Below are positions 61,179 through 64,000 of a DNA stretch of 64,000 nt, piece by piece. The notes beneath the pieces were generated by a model. That model made no database searches and was not told the DNA's origin. It was given only the letters and a program-made list of their open reading frames with translations. Numbering within the stretch: position 1 is the first letter of the stretch; each line of letters begins with the position of its first letter. A program made the position numbers and the translations under genes. The DNA is from Pedococcus dokdonensis (GTDB lineage: Bacteria; Actinomycetota; Actinomycetes; Actinomycetales; Dermatophilaceae): assembly GCF_900104525.1 (NCBI RefSeq), contig NZ_LT629711.1, positions 682,001-746,000 of the forward strand, in the 5' to 3' direction.

Positions 61179-62912
61179 TCAGGACGCGGCGACGAAACCA
61201 GCGACTGCGTGCCGCGCCACGACCTGGGGCTCGAGCTCGGCCCGTGCGCCGCCGGCCCCGCCGACGGGGCAGGTCCACTCGCCGTCGAGGTCGACGATGC
61301 GCACTCCCGGTGACTCGAGCCAGCGCAGGATCTTCTCGGTCTCCTCGGGGATGGCCGCGGGGGAGGGCCACGGGGCAGGGAGGACGACCTCGGCACTGGT
61401 CCGGACTGCCTCGACGTAGGGCATCGGGTCGGCGCCCCGCGGTGACACGGTGCTCGCGGCCAACCGGCCGTGTCGGACCACGACGAACTCCCAACCACCC
61501 GTCGTGGCGGGTCGGGCGGCGATGATCTCGGGGCTGGCCGCGAGCGGAGCGATCCGCTGGGCCCGAGCCATGCCCCGGACCAGCGCCAGCATCCGGTCAC
61601 GCAGGGTGCCGGCGTCCTCGAAGCGCTCCTGGTCGGCCAGCGAGCCCATTCGGGTCCGCAGCGCAGTGACGACCTCGCGTGAGTCGCCGGCCAGGGCATG
61701 GACAGCCTCCTGCACCACGGCGGCATAGTCCTGCACGCTCTGGGCGCCGGTGCAGGGCGCGCCGCACCGACCCATGTCGGCCAGGGCACACGACCCCACG
61801 GGTCGGCTGGGGGAGAGCCGCTGGACGCACTGGCGCAGCGGGATCACCTCGTGCACGGCGGCGACCGCGTCCTCGGCGGAGGCCCGGCTGCCGAACGGCC
61901 CGATGTAGCGGGCGCCGTCGCCCCGCACCTCGCGCACGATCGACAACCGGGGGAAGGCCTCGACCGTCAGCTTGACCCAGGTCGCCCGCTCGGGGGTCTT
62001 GGACCGCCGGTTGTAGCGCGGCTTGTGCTCGGCGATCAGCCGCAGCTCGCGCACCTCCGCCTCCAGCGTGGTGGCGCAGACGATCGGGGTGACCGACTCC
62101 GCCAGCCGCACCATCTCGGCCATCCGGGTGCGCTGCTCCGACGCCGTGAAGTAGCTGCGGACCCTGGTGCGGATGTTCACCGAGGTGCCGACATAGAGCA
62201 CCCGTCCGGCACCATCCTTGAACAGGTAGACCCCCGGCTGGTCGGGCAGGCCGTCGGCGAGCCAGCGCTTGCGACGCTGCGCGGGACTGACCCGCGAGGT
62301 GTAGCTGGCGAGCTCCTCGAGCGTGTGCACCCCGAGGCTGCCGACCCGGCCGATCAGCGCGTGGAGGACGTCGACGGTCGCCTGGGCGTCGTGCAGGGCC
62401 CGGTGGTCAGGGGTCACGGTCGCGCCGAACAGCGCGGCAAGGGTCGACAGCTTGTGGTTGCGCGCCTCGTCACGGGTGACCAGCTGGCGGGCCAGGTGCA
62501 CCGTGTCGAGCACGGCGTGGCGCGGCCACTCGATGCCCTGGTCGCGCGCGGCCATCTTGAGGAAGCCGATGTCGAAGCCGGCGTTGTGGGCGACCAGCAC
62601 GGCTCCGCGGGCGAAGTCGAGGAAGGCCGGCAGCGCGGCCTCGATCCGCGGGGCGTCCGCGACCATCGCGGTGGTGATGCCGGTGAGCGACTGGATGAAC
62701 GGGGGGATCGGCAGGTGCGGGTTGACCAGGGTCTGGAACTCGCCGAGCACCTCGCCGGCCCGCACCTTGACGGCGCCGATCTCGGTGATGGCCGAGTCGG
62801 CCGGGCTGCCACCGGTGGTCTCGAGGTCGACGACGACGAACGTGACATCGGCCAGTGCCGTGCCGAGGTCGTCGAAGGTGCCCTGCACCATCTGGTCGCC
62901 GGCCGTCTGCAT
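61179..62912 (-). CDS. DEDDh exonuclease fused to a UvrC-like GIY-YIG nuclease
   Basis: 577 residues. The N-terminal DnaQ-type exonuclease (about 20-185) has FVVVDLETTGGSP, LVAHNAGFDIGFL and HRALHDAQATVDVL. The middle GIY-YIG domain (about 225-310) has PGVYLFKDGAGRVLYVGTSVN. The C-terminal part resembles UvrC but lacks the RNase H-like half. This matches mycobacterial Rv2191-type proteins, with a presumed DNA-repair role. ATG at 62912 has TACCGT 7 bases upstream. Confidence 0.9.
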   Translation of the reverse strand: MQTAGDQMVQGTFDDLGTALADVTFVVVDLETTGGSPADSAITEIGAVKVRAGEVLGEFQTLVNPHLPIPPFIQSLTGITTAMVADAPRIEAALPAFLDFARGAVLVAHNAGFDIGFLKMAARDQGIEWPRHAVLDTVHLARQLVTRDEARNHKLSTLAALFGATVTPDHRALHDAQATVDVLHALIGRVGSLGVHTLEELASYTSRVSPAQRRKRWLADGLPDQPGVYLFKDGAGRVLYVGTSVNIRTRVRSYFTASEQRTRMAEMVRLAESVTPIVCATTLEAEVRELRLIAEHKPRYNRRSKTPERATWVKLTVEAFPRLSIVREVRGDGARYIGPFGSRASAEDAVAAVHEVIPLRQCVQRLSPSRPVGSCALADMGRCGAPCTGAQSVQDYAAVVQEAVHALAGDSREVVTALRTRMGSLADQERFEDAGTLRDRMLALVRGMARAQRIAPLAASPEIIAARPATTGGWEFVVVRHGRLAASTVSPRGADPMPYVEAVRTSAEVVLPAPWPSPAAIPEETEKILRWLESPGVRIVDLDGEWTCPVGGAGGARAELEPQVVARHAVAGFVAAS

Positions 62913-62919
62913 GGTCCTG

Positions 62920-62925
62920 ACGGTA
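62920..62925 (-). promoter_or_regulatory. Leaderless -10 of the exonuclease gene
   Basis: TACCGT on the minus strand, 7 bases before ATG 62912. Confidence 0.6.
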
Positions 62926-63084
62926 GGCCGGTGGTGTGACAGCCCGTGGCAGGCGCGCCCGGTGACGGGCCGGGCCGGCACCGGTCGCGGTCGCCTCCGG
63001 AGCGCCACCGGTATGCGGTGTCGCGGGCGTTGTCGGTGGCGTCACCTAACGTCATCGGCAGGTCACAGAACCCGCGAGTCCGAC

Positions 63085-63130
63085 CGCACGACCCACCGCA
63101 CGACCCACCGCACGACCCACCGCACGACCG
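63085..63130. repeat. 12-bp tandem repeat
   Basis: CGCACGACCCAC in three perfect copies (63085-63120) and a partial fourth. Confidence 0.9.
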
Positions 63131-63144
63131 CCCCACGACCGCCC

Positions 63145-63235
63145 CAGACCTTCACCCCAGACCTTCACCCCAGACCTTCACCCCAGACCTTCACCCCAGA
63201 CCTTCACCCCAGACCTTCACCCCAGACCTTCGACC
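63145..63235. repeat. 13-bp tandem repeat, seven copies
   Basis: CAGACCTTCACCC repeated head-to-tail seven times with only the last copy altered. It ends 20 bases before the ATG of the CxxC-protein gene. Confidence 0.95.
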
Positions 63236-63255
63236 CAGAGAGCGAGGTGATCGCG

Positions 63256-63477
63256 ATGATCATCGACTGCCAGAGCTGCCCGGTGCGCGACCTGCACTGC
63301 GCCGACTGCATGGTGACGGCCCTGCTCGTGCCGCAGGGTGCCGAGCTGCCGCTCGACGCCGCCGAGCGGGCCGCCGTGACGCGGTTCGCCGAGACCGGGC
63401 TGGTGAGCGCGCACGAGGCCTCGTCGGTCAGCGCGCGCCGCGAGCCGTGGGCCGCCCACGTCCGCGCCGTCGGCTGA
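63256..63477 (+). CDS. Small double-CxxC protein
   Basis: 73 residues. The N-terminus has CQSCPVRDLHCADC, two CxxC pairs that could bind zinc or an iron-sulfur cluster, followed by a short helix (DAAERAAVTRFAETG). No known function; similar short proteins are common in actinobacteria. ATG at 63256 has GCGAGG about 8 bases upstream; GTG at 63247 is an alternative. The unusual 13-bp repeat array ends just upstream. Confidence 0.75.
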   Translation: MIIDCQSCPVRDLHCADCMVTALLVPQGAELPLDAAERAAVTRFAETGLVSAHEASSVSARREPWAAHVRAVG

Positions 63478-63485
63478 GCCGTCCC

Positions 63486-63491
63486 TACGAT
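63486..63491 (+). promoter_or_regulatory. Leaderless -10 of the lipoprotein gene
   Basis: TACGAT, 6 bases before GTG 63498. Confidence 0.65.
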
Positions 63492-63497
63492 GGCCGG

Positions 63498-64000
63498 GTG
63501 ACCCAGCCCGGCAGCCGACGCGAGGGACGGCGTCGTGTCGCGCGCGCCACGGCTGCCGTCACCGGCGTCCGCACCGTCGTGCGACCCGGGGTGCCACCCG
63601 AGGTGCGACCCGGGGTGTGGCCGGTCGTGCGGCTGGTCGTCGCGATGCTGGTGGCCGGGCTGGTCGGTGGCCTGCTCGGCGGGTGCTCGGATCGGGCCGA
63701 TCCGCGAACCAGCGCCTCGACGACCGTCCCGGCCACTGCGTCGGCCACCACCCCACCGGATGCCCCGGACCCCTCGACCGCCCGGGAGGACGCCCTCACC
63801 GACCTGCTGGCGGCCCGCGCCTCGGCCGTCCGCCGGCATGACCGCAGGGCGTTCGCGGCCACCCTGGACGACCCGGCCTCGGGGTTCGGGCTGCGCCAGC
63901 TCGCGCAGTACGACGCCTTGGCGAAGCTGCCTCTGGGCACTTTCAGCTACGGCACCCCGGAGCCGGCCCCCGAGCTCGGCGCCGAACGCCTGGCGCAGCT
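63498..64000 (+). CDS. Lipoprotein with C-terminal NTF2-like region (partial, runs off the window)
   Basis: The first 167 codons are present. An unusual 45-residue Arg/Pro/Val-rich cytoplasmic leader contains a duplicated VRPGV pattern. It is followed by a hydrophobic segment ending in a LLGGC lipobox near residue 66, a Thr/Pro/Asp linker and a domain with ALTDLLAARASAVRRHDRRAFAATLD-type helix (NTF2/SnoaL-like). GTG at 63498 has TACGAT 6 bases upstream and no ribosome site. The linker and domain order resemble the extracytoplasmic part of the kinase at 13.5 kb. Confidence 0.75.
   Translation, partial: MTQPGSRREGRRRVARATAAVTGVRTVVRPGVPPEVRPGVWPVVRLVVAMLVAGLVGGLLGGCSDRADPRTSASTTVPATASATTPPDAPDPSTAREDALTDLLAARASAVRRHDRRAFAATLDDPASGFGLRQLAQYDALAKLPLGTFSYGTPEPAPELGAERLAQ

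Larger units (their letters stand above)
62913..63255. other. 343-bp divergent intergenic region with two minisatellites
   Basis: Between the divergent nuclease and CxxC-protein genes lie the nuclease promoter (62920-62925), about 150 unassigned bases, then 12-bp and 13-bp tandem repeats (63085-63235). I see no convincing gene. The repeats can be read in one open plus-strand frame continuing into the CxxC protein, but the strong ATG and ribosome site at 63256 argue against a longer protein. Confidence 0.6.

Noticed and set aside
63145..63235. CRISPR array
   Set aside because: The 13-bp units are contiguous with no spacers and no cas genes are present.

Overview
The window is a very GC-rich stretch of chromosome from a member of the Actinomycetota. 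Gene content points that way: a lipoylated two-lipoyl-domain E2, a qcrCAB/ctaCDEF respiratory supercomplex, a mycothiol-type DinB-fold isomerase, a DEDDh/UvrC-like nuclease, and DUF4191, DUF3043 and DUF5302 proteins. An Intrasporangiaceae-like organism fits best, but that is inference. I see no rRNA, tRNA, CRISPR array, insertion sequence, integrase or prophage. The region reads as core chromosome with a few sugar-use genes.

Layout. 1-7.3 kb: a partial DUF4097 gene, an ATP-grasp gene, then a complete cellobiose/oligosaccharide locus (cebE-cebF-cebG-bglC-cebR) with two CebR-type operators, closed by a strong terminator. 7.3-20.4 kb: lipoate and 2-oxoacid dehydrogenase metabolism (lipA, lipB, sucB-type E2, lpd) mixed with DUF4191, YczE-like, MMPL, peptidase E, Ser/Thr kinase and TIGR01777 epimerase genes. 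20.4-30.7 kb: pepA, gcvT, OsmC, an F420-type oxidoreductase, a fused ECF-type ATPase, a methyltransferase, a frameshifted DUF3043 gene, a GH32 glycosidase and an M20 dipeptidase. 30.8-43 kb: a second GH1 beta-glucosidase, a glutathionyl-hydroquinone-reductase-like GST, a ScyD/E-like secreted protein, nadA, a mycothiol-dependent isomerase-like protein, glycerate kinase, an ErpA-type Fe-S protein, a flavodoxin, a PfkB kinase, aat, and a TusA plus desulfurase-like pair. 44-55 kb: the aerobic respiratory chain in two blocks (ctaC-ctaD-ctaF on plus; ctaE-qcrC-qcrA-qcrB on minus), with an L,D-transpeptidase, a phosphoesterase and a small zincin between them. 55-64 kb: a degenerate receiver protein, trpD, a PLP decarboxylase, a large SCO7613-like membrane protein, a stand-alone Lrp ligand domain, the DEDDh/UvrC-like nuclease, a CxxC protein and a truncated lipoprotein gene.

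Regulation. More than twenty genes have a TANNNT -10 hexamer placed 6-8 bases before the start codon and no Shine-Dalgarno sequence, the signature of leaderless mRNAs. This fixes many starts. Operon-internal genes instead have Shine-Dalgarno sites or ATGA/GTGA/TGATG overlaps. ErpA, and possibly lipA, carry a GGAAY-N18-GTT-like sigma-R/sigma-H promoter.

Most notable: the octamer GTATGCCG occurs 29 times on the two strands; two very short ORFs fill the intercistronic gaps of the ctaE-qcrCAB operon; a TusA-linked desulfurase-like protein lacks the PLP lysine; two diverged copies of a hairpin element lie 38 kb apart; several intergenic minisatellites are present; and the DUF3043 gene has a frameshift next to an intact leaderless promoter.
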